Shown here piece by piece: positions 1 to 9,684 of a DNA stretch of 44,161 bases; positions within the stretch are counted from its first letter, which is position 1, and each line of letters starts with the position of its first letter. The translations under genes and the position numbers were made by a program. The stretch is from Acidimicrobiales bacterium. Its GTDB lineage: Bacteria; Actinomycetota; Acidimicrobiia; Acidimicrobiales; UBA8592. The notes beneath the pieces are model-generated. The model saw only the letters and a list, made by a program, of their open reading frames with translations. It was not told where the DNA came from and searched no databases. The stretch is taken from contig JASLWO010000072.1 of assembly GCA_030740795.1 (NCBI GenBank), positions 1 through 44,161 of the forward strand. The letters run 5' to 3'.

Positions 1-267
1 GATTGCGTTGATGGCTGTACCTCTCCACGTAGACATTGGATCCGGGCCAAGAACGTTAGGGCTTAATTCCGGAGAGGCATAGGTTTCGCTTTCAATTAGA
101 TTCATTAACTGCACTTCACCGGAGACAACGTGCACTACCAATGTTTGAATAGTCCAATCGGGGCATGGAGTAGGTGTGTCCCATGAGTCAATGGGAACTT
201 GTGCGAGAACTTCACCAAATGAAGCTACCGATCGGACGTACAGGTCAACAATCGTTTCAGATGTCAT
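1..267 (-). CDS. DinB / mycothiol-dependent maleylpyruvate isomerase-like protein (partial, runs off left edge)
   Basis: The visible 89 codons are the N-terminal part of an open frame continuing past base 1. The start ATG at 267-265 overlaps the guaA stop codon (ATGA), so the gene is probably translationally coupled to guaA. The protein has the actinobacterial TIGR03086/MDMPI-N pattern: an amphipathic helix with Y10, W29, the turn PTPCPDW at residues 32-38, and helix LVVHVVSGE with H46, the usual first metal-ligand histidine of the DinB four-helix bundle. Family members bind a divalent metal and some use mycothiol. The substrate here cannot be told, and the remaining metal ligands lie outside the window. 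Family assignment is fairly secure; function is not. Confidence 0.75.
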   Translation of the reverse strand, partial: MTSETIVDLYVRSVASFGEVLAQVPIDSWDTPTPCPDWTIQTLVVHVVSGEVQLMNLIESETYASPELSPNVLGPDPMSTWRGTAINAI

Positions 268-1790
268 TCCCACTCTATAGTCCCTGGTGGTTTAGAGGTT
301 ATGTCGTACACAACCCTATTTATGCCTGCAACCTCGTTAATTATTCTGCTGCTCATTGATTCAAGGACGTCATAAGGTATTCGTGCCCAATCTGCTGTCA
401 TGGCATCCTCGCTAGTCACTGCCCGGATGATACACGGATAACCGTAAGTTCTTTCATCTCCCATGACCCCGACCGAACGAATATCAGGCAAAACTGCGAA
501 TGATTGCCATATCTCTCGATCAAGCCCTGCTTTTTCAAGTTCATCTCGGACGATGAAGTCAGCTTCTTGGAGTATGGCAACTTTATCAGGCGTCACCTCT
601 CCTATAATCCGCACACCTAAACCAGGGCCTGGGAATGGTTGTCGGTATACAATCTCATCTGGTAAACCAAGTTCTTTACCTACCGCCCGTACTTCATCTT
701 TGAATAAGGACCGTAGCGGTTCAACGAGTTCAAATTCCATGTCTTCAGGTAATCCACCAACGTTATGATGGCTTTTGATCGTAGCCGCGTGCTTGCTTCC
801 GGATTCAATGATGTCAGGGTAGAGAGTTCCTTGAACTAGGAAATGTGCGTCTTCTATACCCCCTGAAGCTCGTTCAAAGATCCGAATAAATAATTCCCCT
901 ATAGCTTTTCTTTTTGTTTCTGGTTCTGTGATGCCTTTAAGTTTGGAGAAAAATTCTTCTTCAGCTCTGACATGTATCAGTTCAATTCCTTGGGTTTTTT
1001 GGAATGTTTCAACTACTTGTTCTCCTTCGTTCTTTCGCATGAGACCTGTGTCAACGAAAACACAGGTGAGTTGCGACCCGATGGCTTTGTGAACAAGTGC
1101 TGCGGCTACTGCTGAATCTACACCTCCGGAAAGCCCACAGATTGCTCGTCCCGTTCCTACTTGTTGTCGGATCGCTGAGATTTGTTCGTCAATAACGCTT
1201 GTCATTGTCCATGTTCTACTGATACCAGAGATATCTAGCCACCGTTCAATGGTTTTTTGACCATATTCTGTGTGTGACACTTCGGGGTGATATTGGACTG
1301 CATGCACACGGTTACTTTCAAAAGCTGCGGCAGGCGCGTGTTGCGTAGATGCTGTAACGGTGAAACCTTCTGGGACTTCTGTGACACAGTCAAAGTGACT
1401 CATCCACACATCCTGTTCTTTAGGTTGGCCTGCTAGGAGCTCGCCTCCTATGACATTCAAGGTTGTGCGACCGTATTCTCCAGCATCAAATTGACTTACG
1501 GTACCCCCGAGTTGTTGTGCGATAAGTTGCGCCCCGTAACAGATTCCGAGAATCGGTATATTAAGTTCATAAATTCTAGGATCAATGATTGGAGCGCCAT
1601 CTATACGAACTGATTTTGGGCCGCCACTTAAGATGATTCCAGATGGATCTATTTCCTGTACTTGGTCCACTGATAGTTCGTGGGAGACAATCTCACTGTA
1701 AACATTGGCTTCTCGGACGCGTCGTGCGATTAGTTGCGCGTACTGGGCGCCAAAATCAAAAACAAGAATTTTTGGTATTTTTTCGCTCAC
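264..1790 (-). CDS. guaA: GMP synthase (glutamine-hydrolysing)
   Basis: GuaA makes GMP from XMP, ATP and glutamine in the cytoplasm, the last step of guanylate synthesis. The 508 residues have the standard two-part layout. The class I glutamine amidotransferase has the nucleophile in LGICYGAQ near residue 84 and its His/Glu partners in [12 protein letters not shown] near 170. The ATP pyrophosphatase has the P-loop GLSGGVDSA near 218, and the C-terminal dimerisation domain ends in KPPGTIEWE. Length matches the family (about 510-525). The start is GTG with no clear Shine-Dalgarno. It lies 56 bases after guaB3 on the same strand and overlaps the following DinB-like gene by 4 bases, which suggests a purine operon. 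Confidence 0.97.
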   Translation of the reverse strand: MSEKIPKILVFDFGAQYAQLIARRVREANVYSEIVSHELSVDQVQEIDPSGIILSGGPKSVRIDGAPIIDPRIYELNIPILGICYGAQLIAQQLGGTVSQFDAGEYGRTTLNVIGGELLAGQPKEQDVWMSHFDCVTEVPEGFTVTASTQHAPAAAFESNRVHAVQYHPEVSHTEYGQKTIERWLDISGISRTWTMTSVIDEQISAIRQQVGTGRAICGLSGGVDSAVAAALVHKAIGSQLTCVFVDTGLMRKNEGEQVVETFQKTQGIELIHVRAEEEFFSKLKGITEPETKRKAIGELFIRIFERASGGIEDAHFLVQGTLYPDIIESGSKHAATIKSHHNVGGLPEDMEFELVEPLRSLFKDEVRAVGKELGLPDEIVYRQPFPGPGLGVRIIGEVTPDKVAILQEADFIVRDELEKAGLDREIWQSFAVLPDIRSVGVMGDERTYGYPCIIRAVTSEDAMTADWARIPYDVLESMSSRIINEVAGINRVVYDITSKPPGTIEWE

Positions 1791-1846
1791 GGATTTAACT
1801 CTTCGTTAGTTAGATTCTCAATTGTATTGAATTCTACGAAGAACAA

Positions 1847-3007
1847 TCAACCCATGCCGACGCCCTGCTGTTTTTGAAGATATTTTCCTTCAGTTTGCAA
1901 GGCTGGTGCGACCATTATCTCAGCTTTTTGGAACTCTTTAAGAGAGCTATAACCACATGTGGACATAGAGTTTCGTAAACCACCAAAGAGGTTCATGCGG
2001 CCATCGTTTTCATTAGCTGGACCAAGGAGTATCTCTTTTAGAGAGCCTCTTTGCGGTGTTTGCACTTTCGCCCCTCTTGGCAAGGTTGGGTGGAATGTGG
2101 CCATTCCCCAGTGCGACCCTTGGCCGGGAGCTTCGTTAGCAGCCGCTAATGGTGAACCGATCATTACTGCATCAGCTCCACAAACAATAGCTTTAGCTAT
2201 ATCGCCTCCTGTTGCCATGCCTCCATCAGCTATCACATGTACGTAGACACCAGTCTCATCTAAATGACGTGTCCGAGCTGCTCGTGCGTCGGCAATAGCG
2301 GTGACTTGGGGAACTCCAATTCCGAGAACTCCGCGGGTCGTGCAAGCATGCCCAGGGCCAACTCCGACGAGAACACCGGCAGCTCCGGTTCTCATAAGAT
2401 GAAGCGCCGCCTCATAGGATGCACAACCTCCAACGATCGTCGGAATCGGGAATTCGCGTACAAAGGTTTTAAGGTTAAGTGGTTCTTTCGTTTTGGAAAC
2501 GTGTTCTGCGGTAACAACGGTTCCCTGTATAACCAGTAGGTCTAATTCGCTTTGTAGAAGGTGTGAGGAGAAGAGTTCTGTGCGTTGCGGGGTAACAGAA
2601 GCACATGAGATAACTCCCGCAGCGTTTATTTCTTTAATTCTTTGGGAAATTAATTCGAGTTTGACAGGTTCTAAATAGATTTCCTGCATTCTCCGTGTCG
2701 CACTCTCCGCGTCTAGCTCAGATATTTCTTCAAGCATGGGCGTTGGGTCTTCGTACCTTGTCCAAAGACCTTCTAGGTTCAGAACTCCTATACCACCTAG
2801 GCGTCCTATCTCTATTGCTGTTTGAGGGCTAACGACTCCATCCATGGCTGAAGCCATTAATGGAAGTTCAAGAGAGAATGCATCTATCTCCCATCTGATA
2901 TCTACATCTTCAGGATCTCTGGTTCGCCTACTCGGAACAATCGCTATGTCGTCAAACCCGTAAGCTCTACGACCAGACTTACCTAACCCTACTTCTACTT
3001 CCGCCAT
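1847..3007 (-). CDS. guaB3: GuaB3-type IMP dehydrogenase family protein
   Basis: This 386-residue (beta/alpha)8 protein belongs to the IMPDH/GMP reductase superfamily, subgroup GuaB3 (IMP_DH_rel), common in actinobacteria and cyanobacteria. Visible features are the N-terminal YGFDDIAIVPSRRT segment, MASAMDGVVSP, the phosphate-binding glycines and the catalytic loop GVGPGHACTTRG with the thioimidate cysteine near residue 222, then GGMATGGDIAKAI. The CBS pair of true GuaB2 is absent: the sequence runs straight from the N-terminal strands to the barrel, which explains the short length. Its place directly upstream of guaA supports a purine role. Whether it is a full IMP dehydrogenase or has a specialised activity cannot be settled from sequence. 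AAGGG about 7 bases before the ATG is a plausible ribosome site. Confidence 0.9.
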   Translation of the reverse strand: MAEVEVGLGKSGRRAYGFDDIAIVPSRRTRDPEDVDIRWEIDAFSLELPLMASAMDGVVSPQTAIEIGRLGGIGVLNLEGLWTRYEDPTPMLEEISELDAESATRRMQEIYLEPVKLELISQRIKEINAAGVISCASVTPQRTELFSSHLLQSELDLLVIQGTVVTAEHVSKTKEPLNLKTFVREFPIPTIVGGCASYEAALHLMRTGAAGVLVGVGPGHACTTRGVLGIGVPQVTAIADARAARTRHLDETGVYVHVIADGGMATGGDIAKAIVCGADAVMIGSPLAAANEAPGQGSHWGMATFHPTLPRGAKVQTPQRGSLKEILLGPANENDGRMNLFGGLRNSMSTCGYSSLKEFQKAEIMVAPALQTEGKYLQKQQGVGMG

Positions 3008-3099
3008 GTAGTTACCCTTTTCTATGGGTGGTAGACCCTAAGTCTAGTTATGTTTCGGAGTTGGGTAATGATGGTCTATGGATTCAAAGCAGTTACCTC

Positions 3100-3786
3100 T
3101 TATGGAGTTCCGGTGGGGTCATCAATCTCTAAAGTTGTAGTCAAGAACTGGCGGATCATTGTTCCTGTTGCCCCCCAGACAGTATCTCCGACAAGTTCGA
3201 AAAAATTTATGTTTCTTTCCTTGCCATCGCGAAGCACCCAAATTTCCTCACGGTATACGTCCGGTGAGAGCAACTCGGATAAGGGGACGTGTAGTATTTT
3301 TTCGACTTCTATCGGATTGGCTTCTAGCTTTGGTGGGCTGTCAAGTACTGCTACAAACGGGGTTACGAAAGATTTACTTCCCACGGTGATAAAAGAATCT
3401 AAATGACCGATCTTTGAAGGCAGTGAAGGATCTAACCCAATCTCTTCATGTGCTTCTCTGAGAGCTGTCTCCCATGCGTCTGTGTCTTGTGGTTCTTGGT
3501 TCCCTCCCGGAAAGCTAACTTCGCTTGTGTGGAAGCGCATAGTCTCTGACCTACGAGTAAGGATCATCCATACTTGATCCTTCATTTCATAAAGCGGAAT
3601 CATTACTGAAGATAGGCGTTCGTGTGTGTGTGCTTGTTCAAGGTTGGGGTTCGTGTTTGAAAAATTTTTTTGTATGGAGTCTAAGCTGATTTGAGGAGTT
3701 TCCATTTGAGACCATGGCGATGATCCTCCCATGGTCCAGTTCTCAGGTCGGGGGATTTTTTGTTTCCCTCCCCTCTCATCACTCAT
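3100..3786 (-). CDS. Nudix hydrolase, CoA pyrophosphatase (NudL/PCD1) type
   Basis: Family members hydrolyse coenzyme A or other nucleoside diphosphate derivatives using Mg or Mn. The 228-residue protein carries the UPF0035/CoAse signature RRSETMRFHTSEVSFPGG, which precedes the Nudix box in this subgroup. The box follows with TALREAHEEIGL, the REUXEEXGU core. Fourteen residues separate GG from the REAHEE core, as I recall for E. coli NudL. The N-terminal 50 residues are a variable extension (ENWTMGGSSPWSQMETP). It starts 4 bases after the stop of the 50-codon gene and is probably co-transcribed with it; an AAGG precedes the ATG. The next gene on this strand, guaB3, is 92 bases away. The exact substrate is inferred from the subgroup. 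Confidence 0.85.
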   Translation of the reverse strand: MSDERGGKQKIPRPENWTMGGSSPWSQMETPQISLDSIQKNFSNTNPNLEQAHTHERLSSVMIPLYEMKDQVWMILTRRSETMRFHTSEVSFPGGNQEPQDTDAWETALREAHEEIGLDPSLPSKIGHLDSFITVGSKSFVTPFVAVLDSPPKLEANPIEVEKILHVPLSELLSPDVYREEIWVLRDGKERNINFFELVGDTVWGATGTMIRQFLTTTLEIDDPTGTP

Positions 3787-3790
3787 TTTC

Positions 3791-3943
3791 TTAACCTTGT
3801 TCTTCTATAAGTGACTCGAGAAGTTCTGGTAGCCCTCCGGTTTTTAAGTTACTGATCACACGCCCTGGGGTTGTGTCACCTGTTTCCCATTCATTCCATT
3901 GAGCAAGAAGTTTAGCTGGGTCTGGTTTTGGTCGTTCATCCAT
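3791..3943 (-). CDS. Small conserved-looking hypothetical protein (50 aa)
   Basis: A 51-codon frame starts with ATG at 3943 and ends at TAA, 4 bases before the Nudix start. The protein begins MDERPKPDPAKLLAQWNEW, has the centre TTPGRVISNLKTGG and ends LPELLESLIEEQG. It is acidic and helical-looking, with no signal, membrane segment or cysteines. The WNEW...TTPGR...NLKTGGLPELL pattern resembles short actinobacterial hypothetical proteins with a Trp/Gly/Pro core, which is a recollection and not a search result. Coupling to the Nudix gene supports translation. No strong Shine-Dalgarno precedes the ATG, so initiation may be leaderless or weak. Function unknown. Confidence 0.65.
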   Translation of the reverse strand: MDERPKPDPAKLLAQWNEWETGDTTPGRVISNLKTGGLPELLESLIEEQG

Positions 3944-4007
3944 ACTTCGTGAGGGTACTGAAATTTTTGCTGTTTGACGTAATTATTTTTGTTACAAAAA
4001 GAAAATA

Positions 4008-4028
4008 GGGCCGGATTAGATCCGGCCC
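4008..4028 (-). terminator. Intrinsic terminator of groES-groEL
   Basis: A perfect 9-bp GC-rich inverted repeat (GGGCCGGAT / ATCCGGCCC, loop of three bases) lies 24 bases beyond the groEL stop. On the minus strand it is followed by TATTTTCTTTTT, a classical Rho-independent terminator. The other side is also T-rich (GCTTTTCTTT), so it could work in both directions, though no plus-strand gene reads into it. Confidence 0.9.
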
Positions 4029-4051
4029 GCTTTTCTTTCCAAATGGAATGA

Positions 4052-5701
<1,650 letters not shown>

Positions 5702-5705
5702 CTAC

Positions 5706-5996
5706 CTACTTGACTACGGCGAGTACATCACGCGCCGAGAGAATTAATAGTTCTTCTCCACCACTAGTTATTTCTGTTCCACCGTATTTTGCGTAGATAA
5801 CTGTATCTCCTGCTTCTACGTCAACAGGAATAAGTTCTCCCGTTTGTTCTGAACGTTTACCGGGGCCAACAGCTAGGACTTCTCCTTGTTGTGGTTTTTC
5901 CTTGGCTGTATCTGGGATTACAAGTCCGCTAGCCGTAGTTTCTTCAGATTCTCCCGGTCGGACTACAATCCGATCTTCCCGTGGGTGCAAATTCAT
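5706..5996 (-). CDS. groES: Co-chaperonin GroES (Hsp10)
   Basis: GroES is the heptameric lid of the GroEL chamber. The 96 residues match the family's usual length: N-terminal [12 protein letters not shown], the mobile loop [19 protein letters not shown] near residues 17-35 with a hydrophobic IVL-like contact (LVIP), the roof segment and the C-terminal [19 protein letters not shown] ribosome site lies about 9 bases before the ATG, and a TATATT box can be seen about 40 bases upstream. I see no CIRCE (TTAGCACTC-N9-GAGTGCTAA) or HAIR element, so HrcA/HspR control is not evident. An imperfect 12-bp inverted repeat lies further upstream (6036-6079). Confidence 0.98.
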   Translation of the reverse strand: MNLHPREDRIVVRPGESEETTASGLVIPDTAKEKPQQGEVLAVGPGKRSEQTGELIPVDVEAGDTVIYAKYGGTEITSGGEELLILSARDVLAVVK

Positions 5997-6035
5997 CTTC
6001 TAGTACTCCTCGAACTAAAAATGTTTTAATATAAA

Positions 6036-6079
6036 TTAAGTTCCGAGCCACCTATGTGACCCATGAACTCAGACCTTAA
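6036..6079. promoter_or_regulatory. Imperfect inverted repeat upstream of groES
   Basis: Arms TTAAGTTCCGAG (6036-6047) and CTCAGACCTTAA (6068-6079) match in 10 of 12 positions around a 20-base spacer, about 40-80 bases upstream of the groES start and just beyond an AT-rich TATATT box. It could be an operator half-site pair or an mRNA hairpin. It does not match CIRCE or HAIR. The evidence is the repeat alone. Confidence 0.3.
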
Positions 6080-6157
6080 CCATACGACCTGTGGCTCAAT
6101 TTCCAAACATCAACAGGTTTCTTTACTATCAAATACTTTAAGCTCTTTGTGAAGTGT

Positions 6158-7147
6158 TTATTTTTGTGTCCGGTTTGGGCGTGTGCCTTTGATGCTGGCA
6201 CGTTCCATAACCCTTACGTGTGGGGAATAGTCACTTGCAGCGTAATGTTGAACTGCTTGGTTATCCCAGAATGCGATTGAGTTTGGTTCCCAGTTGAAAC
6301 GGCAAGAATATTCGAGGATTTCGAATTCCCTACACAGTAAATCTATTAATTCGTAGCCTTCTTTTTCATTCAGTCCGCTGATGGCAGTGACGAAAATACG
6401 GTTCACGTATAGAAGTGGTTTCCCTGTCTGGTAGTGGTTGATGACAACTGGATGCTCAACCAAAGGGTAGAGGTCGCGCATTTCGGCACGCTTGTCTTCG
6501 GGTACTACCCGACCGAAAGCTCTTAAGAAATCATGTGTTGCGTTAAGGGTGTCTATTTTTTCTTTGATTTCATCTGGTAACCCTTCATAGGCTGCGTTTG
6601 CATCTACGAAAAGTGTGTCGCCGCCTACAGGGGGTATTTTTATTGCTCGTAGGATGGCTGATCGAGATGGTTCTTCTCTCCATGTCACATCGTGGTGCCA
6701 TTGGTTCTCATAACCGGCGGCTTTTGCATTCTTTTCAAATCTGACTAATTCAGGAGTTTCTGAATTTGGGGGTAGAAATGGGTGGATTTCGAGATCTCCG
6801 AAACGGCGTGCAAATTGTATTTGTTGTTCGGATGTTATGTTCTGGTTGCGGAAGAAAATGACCTTGTAATCCCATAATGCTTGTTGGATGTCGTCAATGA
6901 CTTCTTGCGGAAGGTCCGTAGATAGATCTGGACCTTCTATTTCAGCACCTATGGTTGGGGACATTTGATGAACATTGAAGTGTTCCCAAGTTAGTTTTTG
7001 TAGTCGTTCTCGTTCTGCGAATAGATGGGTTTGAGGTCCCATTGTTCTCGAGTATCCGGGAAGGGAAACTCTTCCGGGGAGTCCCTCTCCTGGATCCTTT
7101 GATGCAAGGATCTCTACATCTTCTGATTCATTGGTCGTTGCAGTCAT
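6158..7147 (-). CDS. TauD/TfdA-family Fe(II)/2-oxoglutarate-dependent dioxygenase
   Basis: These enzymes couple oxidative decarboxylation of 2-oxoglutarate to hydroxylation, often releasing sulfite or an aldehyde from alkylsulfonates or ethers. The fold's signatures are complete: AEIEGPDLS near the N-terminus, ALWDYKVIFFRNQ, the iron-binding HxD in WHHDVTW near residue 127, the distal histidine in NQAVQHYAASDY near 294 and the 2-oxoglutarate arginine in HVRVMERASIKG. About 60 extra N-terminal residues precede the TauD core. I place the start at ATG 7147, preceded by AAGGG at good spacing; a GTG one codon upstream is possible. No ssu/tau transporter is adjacent, so the substrate is open. The gene stands alone between groES and pyrE. 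Confidence 0.88.
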   Translation of the reverse strand: MTATTNESEDVEILASKDPGEGLPGRVSLPGYSRTMGPQTHLFAERERLQKLTWEHFNVHQMSPTIGAEIEGPDLSTDLPQEVIDDIQQALWDYKVIFFRNQNITSEQQIQFARRFGDLEIHPFLPPNSETPELVRFEKNAKAAGYENQWHHDVTWREEPSRSAILRAIKIPPVGGDTLFVDANAAYEGLPDEIKEKIDTLNATHDFLRAFGRVVPEDKRAEMRDLYPLVEHPVVINHYQTGKPLLYVNRIFVTAISGLNEKEGYELIDLLCREFEILEYSCRFNWEPNSIAFWDNQAVQHYAASDYSPHVRVMERASIKGTRPNRTQK

Positions 7148-7207
7148 CACAAATCCCTTATTTAATGGCTTGCATTAATAATCATCTTAGCAGACTATTT
7201 ACACAAT

Positions 7208-7771
7208 TCAAGCGGAAGCTTCTACGGGCTCTATTCCTAAATCAAGGTAGGTTGCTAAGGGGTAGTAGAGAATCCCGCGATCCTCTATTAGCGGTCGGGC
7301 TATTTCACCTCGATCTATCAGCGTCGACACCGCCACTACTATTGCACCTGTATCTTCAACTGCTTCAACAGCTTTTAGTAGTGAACCGCCAGTTGTTATG
7401 GCATCTTCAACAATTAAACATCTGTCACCTTCACCTATTTGTGAACCTTCAATGAGTTTGTTGGTTCCTCTACCTTTCGGTTGTTTCCGTACAAAAAACC
7501 ATCTACACCGTTGAATTCCAGCTATGCCAATGGTTAAGGCATCTGCCCCGAGAGTAGGTCCGCCAACTACATCAAATTCCACATCACGTAGCAAAAGCCC
7601 ATCTACTATTGCCCTACTCACAGTTTCAAGATCATCGAAGTGGGCGGTGGCTAGTTTCCCATCAACGAAATCTTGGCTCATGGCCCCTGATGCCAACTGA
7701 ATAGGTTCTTCAAGCCTTTTAAGTCCTTTGGCTTTAATGATCTCTATTGCCTGTTTTTGCAAGCTACCCAT
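7208..7771 (-). CDS. pyrE: Orotate phosphoribosyltransferase
   Basis: PyrE converts orotate and PRPP to OMP in pyrimidine synthesis. Visible are the N-terminal helix EIIKAKGLKRLEEP, FVDGKLA, VVGGPTLGADALTIGIA, the lysine-rich FVRKQPKGRGTNKLIEG and the PRPP loop VEDAITTGGSLLKAV near residue 120. The short form (187 residues) matches archaeal and actinobacterial-type OPRTs. I choose ATG 7771 because GGAGG lies exactly 5 bases upstream; the in-frame GTG at 7783 would place the ribosome site inside the gene. Its upstream neighbour on the same strand is the phosphotransferase gene, 34 bases away, so the two may be co-transcribed. Confidence 0.93.
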   Translation of the reverse strand: MGSLQKQAIEIIKAKGLKRLEEPIQLASGAMSQDFVDGKLATAHFDDLETVSRAIVDGLLLRDVEFDVVGGPTLGADALTIGIAGIQRCRWFFVRKQPKGRGTNKLIEGSQIGEGDRCLIVEDAITTGGSLLKAVEAVEDTGAIVVAVSTLIDRGEIARPLIEDRGILYYPLATYLDLGIEPVEASA

Positions 7772-7805
7772 TTGAACCTCCACTCGCTTTCTCTTAGGGT
7801 AGCGC

Positions 7806-8909
7806 CTAGTTCCCTAATGACCCGATGTATTTGACGCTGTCACGGTCCACAACGGTCGCTATGCTCCGCTGAAGAATAGCAGTAAACAAATCCTCGGCAC
7901 GTTGATTTGGGTGGTCTGCAGTTACAGCGGTGTTTCCCCAATTGACAAGCCAAAAAAGGTGGGCTGTGTCTATCTGGTCAACAAGTTCTTCAAATACGGG
8001 GTACCCGGATTCTTCTGCTTGCATGGCATCAAAATAACCTTGAAGGAGGGCTGTTTCTTGTGACCGGCGGAGTTCAGTATCGAGGTTGCATCCAAGGAAC
8101 GGGGAGATATCTCCGGAACCGTCACCTCGTCCAACGAGTTGGAAATCAATCACAATCACTTCTGGCAAAGGGTCTTTGGTGTCATCAAACAAAAGATTGT
8201 CAAGCCTGAAATCATTATGTGTCAGTGTTCTGCTCCGCTCAGCCCAACTTATGAGCCAACGACTGATTTCAGGTATGAATTCTTCAAGTTTCGCCGGAAG
8301 CCAATCAGGGTACAGGTCTCCATAGCGGTCCATAACGGTAGCCCATGATTGTTCGTACAGATTTTGAAGCCCCATATTTATGGGACTGTCTAACGGTGGC
8401 ACCCAACCCAAAGCTGCAAGATCTTCACTGTCCCACCAGCGTGCATGTATTTGCGCTGCTGTTTCCATCGCTGCTTGAGCTTCTTCCAATGTAGCCCCTT
8501 TGAGATGATCACCTGAACGATAACGTCCCACGTCTTCCATCAACAAAGCGTAATTCTCGTGTTCGCCATCCCTACCGTTGTAATAAATGTCAGGTTTTTT
8601 AATTTCTAATCTTGGTGCTACTTGCTCGTAGAAAAGAGATTCCCGTTCATACACTCCCAGCATCACCCCTAATGGTTTCAACAGGCCATCAGTTGTCGGT
8701 ATCTTTGCTATAGCTGTTGGCGGTCCAGAGGGCCCTTCGCCGTAGCTAAGGTGGAGGCGAGCAAGTTCTCCAAGGAACCCCTCTCCAACAGCAATACGTT
8801 CGGAATTGACTTCAATCACTGGGGCATAATTTTCTTCTTTGGCTGCGAAAGCTCGAGTTACCCAATCAGCGGTAAATTCGTCAAGGGAGTTCGGAATATT
8901 TAAAGCCAT
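7806..8909 (-). CDS. Phosphotransferase of the APH / choline-kinase-like family
   Basis: The 367-residue protein has a kinase-like fold of the aminoglycoside phosphotransferase/ecdysteroid-kinase-like group common in actinobacteria. Visible are GEGFLGELARLHLSY (nucleotide-binding strands), the invariant lysine in TAIAKIPT, the ESLFYEQVAPRL helix, the catalytic Brenner motif LTHNDFRLDNLLFD near residue 230 and the metal-binding VIDFQLVGRG. Proteins of this type phosphorylate small hydroxylated compounds or occur in catabolic clusters; nothing nearby fixes the substrate. It opens the leftward pyrE unit and is divergent from tag across a 99-base gap that should hold both promoters. Confidence 0.85.
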   Translation of the reverse strand: MALNIPNSLDEFTADWVTRAFAAKEENYAPVIEVNSERIAVGEGFLGELARLHLSYGEGPSGPPTAIAKIPTTDGLLKPLGVMLGVYERESLFYEQVAPRLEIKKPDIYYNGRDGEHENYALLMEDVGRYRSGDHLKGATLEEAQAAMETAAQIHARWWDSEDLAALGWVPPLDSPINMGLQNLYEQSWATVMDRYGDLYPDWLPAKLEEFIPEISRWLISWAERSRTLTHNDFRLDNLLFDDTKDPLPEVIVIDFQLVGRGDGSGDISPFLGCNLDTELRRSQETALLQGYFDAMQAEESGYPVFEELVDQIDTAHLFWLVNWGNTAVTADHPNQRAEDLFTAILQRSIATVVDRDSVKYIGSLGN

Positions 8910-9008
8910 TGTCTATCTCTAGTAAGTACAAGTCTCGAAATCAAACTCGTAGCCTAGAAATACTGGCCATGGAAATGCATTGCACTGTGAGAGTAACTAC
9001 CGTTTCGT

Positions 9009-9617
9009 ATGGCCAATTACTACTCAACTGGTTCTGACGGTATCACTCGGTGTTCATGGCCTGGAAATGATGAACTGTACATCAGTTACCATGACCACGA
9101 ATGGGGTTTCCCCGAAAGGGAAGATTCGAAACTTTTTGAAAAGATCTGTCTTGAAGGTTTCCAATCAGGACTTTCCTGGCTCACCATTCTTCGAAAACGC
9201 GATAACTTTCGGCAGGCATTTTCTAATTTCAATTTGGAGATAGTTTCAAAATTTGGAGAAAAGGAAATTGTGAACCTACTTCATAATGAAGGAATAGTAA
9301 GACATGAGGGAAAGATCAGGTCTGTAATAAATAACTCTCAGAAAGCTCTTCAGCTAATAGAAGAACAGGGGTCTCTCGCCCACTATTTCTACTCGCAACC
9401 AGAGTTGATAGAGATGAACAGAACCAAAACAATCATCCCATCTGAAACTGAACATTCGGTGGAGTTGAGTAAGGATTTGAAAAGGAGAGGGTGGACATGG
9501 ATAGGACCAACTACTATTTACTCGTTTATGCAAGCTATGGGGGTAGTAAATGACCATATTCACGAATGCGAAATTCGAAAGATTGTTGAACTTGACCGAA
9601 GAGAATTTTTCTCATAG
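9009..9617 (+). CDS. tag: DNA-3-methyladenine glycosylase I
   Basis: Tag removes 3-methyladenine from alkylated DNA. The 202 residues align with E. coli Tag throughout: RCSWPGNDELYISYHDHEWG, ICLEGFQSGLSWLTIL and YSFMQAMGVVNDHIHEC. The structural zinc site is conserved as C15, H28, H183 and C187, with the same 13- and 4-residue spacings as in E. coli (C4, H17, H175, C179), and the base-recognising glutamate is E49. About ten extra residues precede the first cysteine. There is no strong Shine-Dalgarno before ATG 9009. The gene is divergent from the phosphotransferase and 67 bases ahead of the transaminase. Confidence 0.95.
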   Translation: MANYYSTGSDGITRCSWPGNDELYISYHDHEWGFPEREDSKLFEKICLEGFQSGLSWLTILRKRDNFRQAFSNFNLEIVSKFGEKEIVNLLHNEGIVRHEGKIRSVINNSQKALQLIEEQGSLAHYFYSQPELIEMNRTKTIIPSETEHSVELSKDLKRRGWTWIGPTTIYSFMQAMGVVNDHIHECEIRKIVELDRREFFS

Positions 9618-9684
9618 CACTACAAAACATTTCTGACATCAAACTTAGTTCTATCTATTGACAGGTTCCGACTAGCCTAGGGAT

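Noticed and set aside
5997-6157. CIRCE or HAIR element at groES
   Set aside because: I searched for TTAGCACTC/GAGTGCTAA and CTTGAGT/ACTCAAG by eye and found neither.
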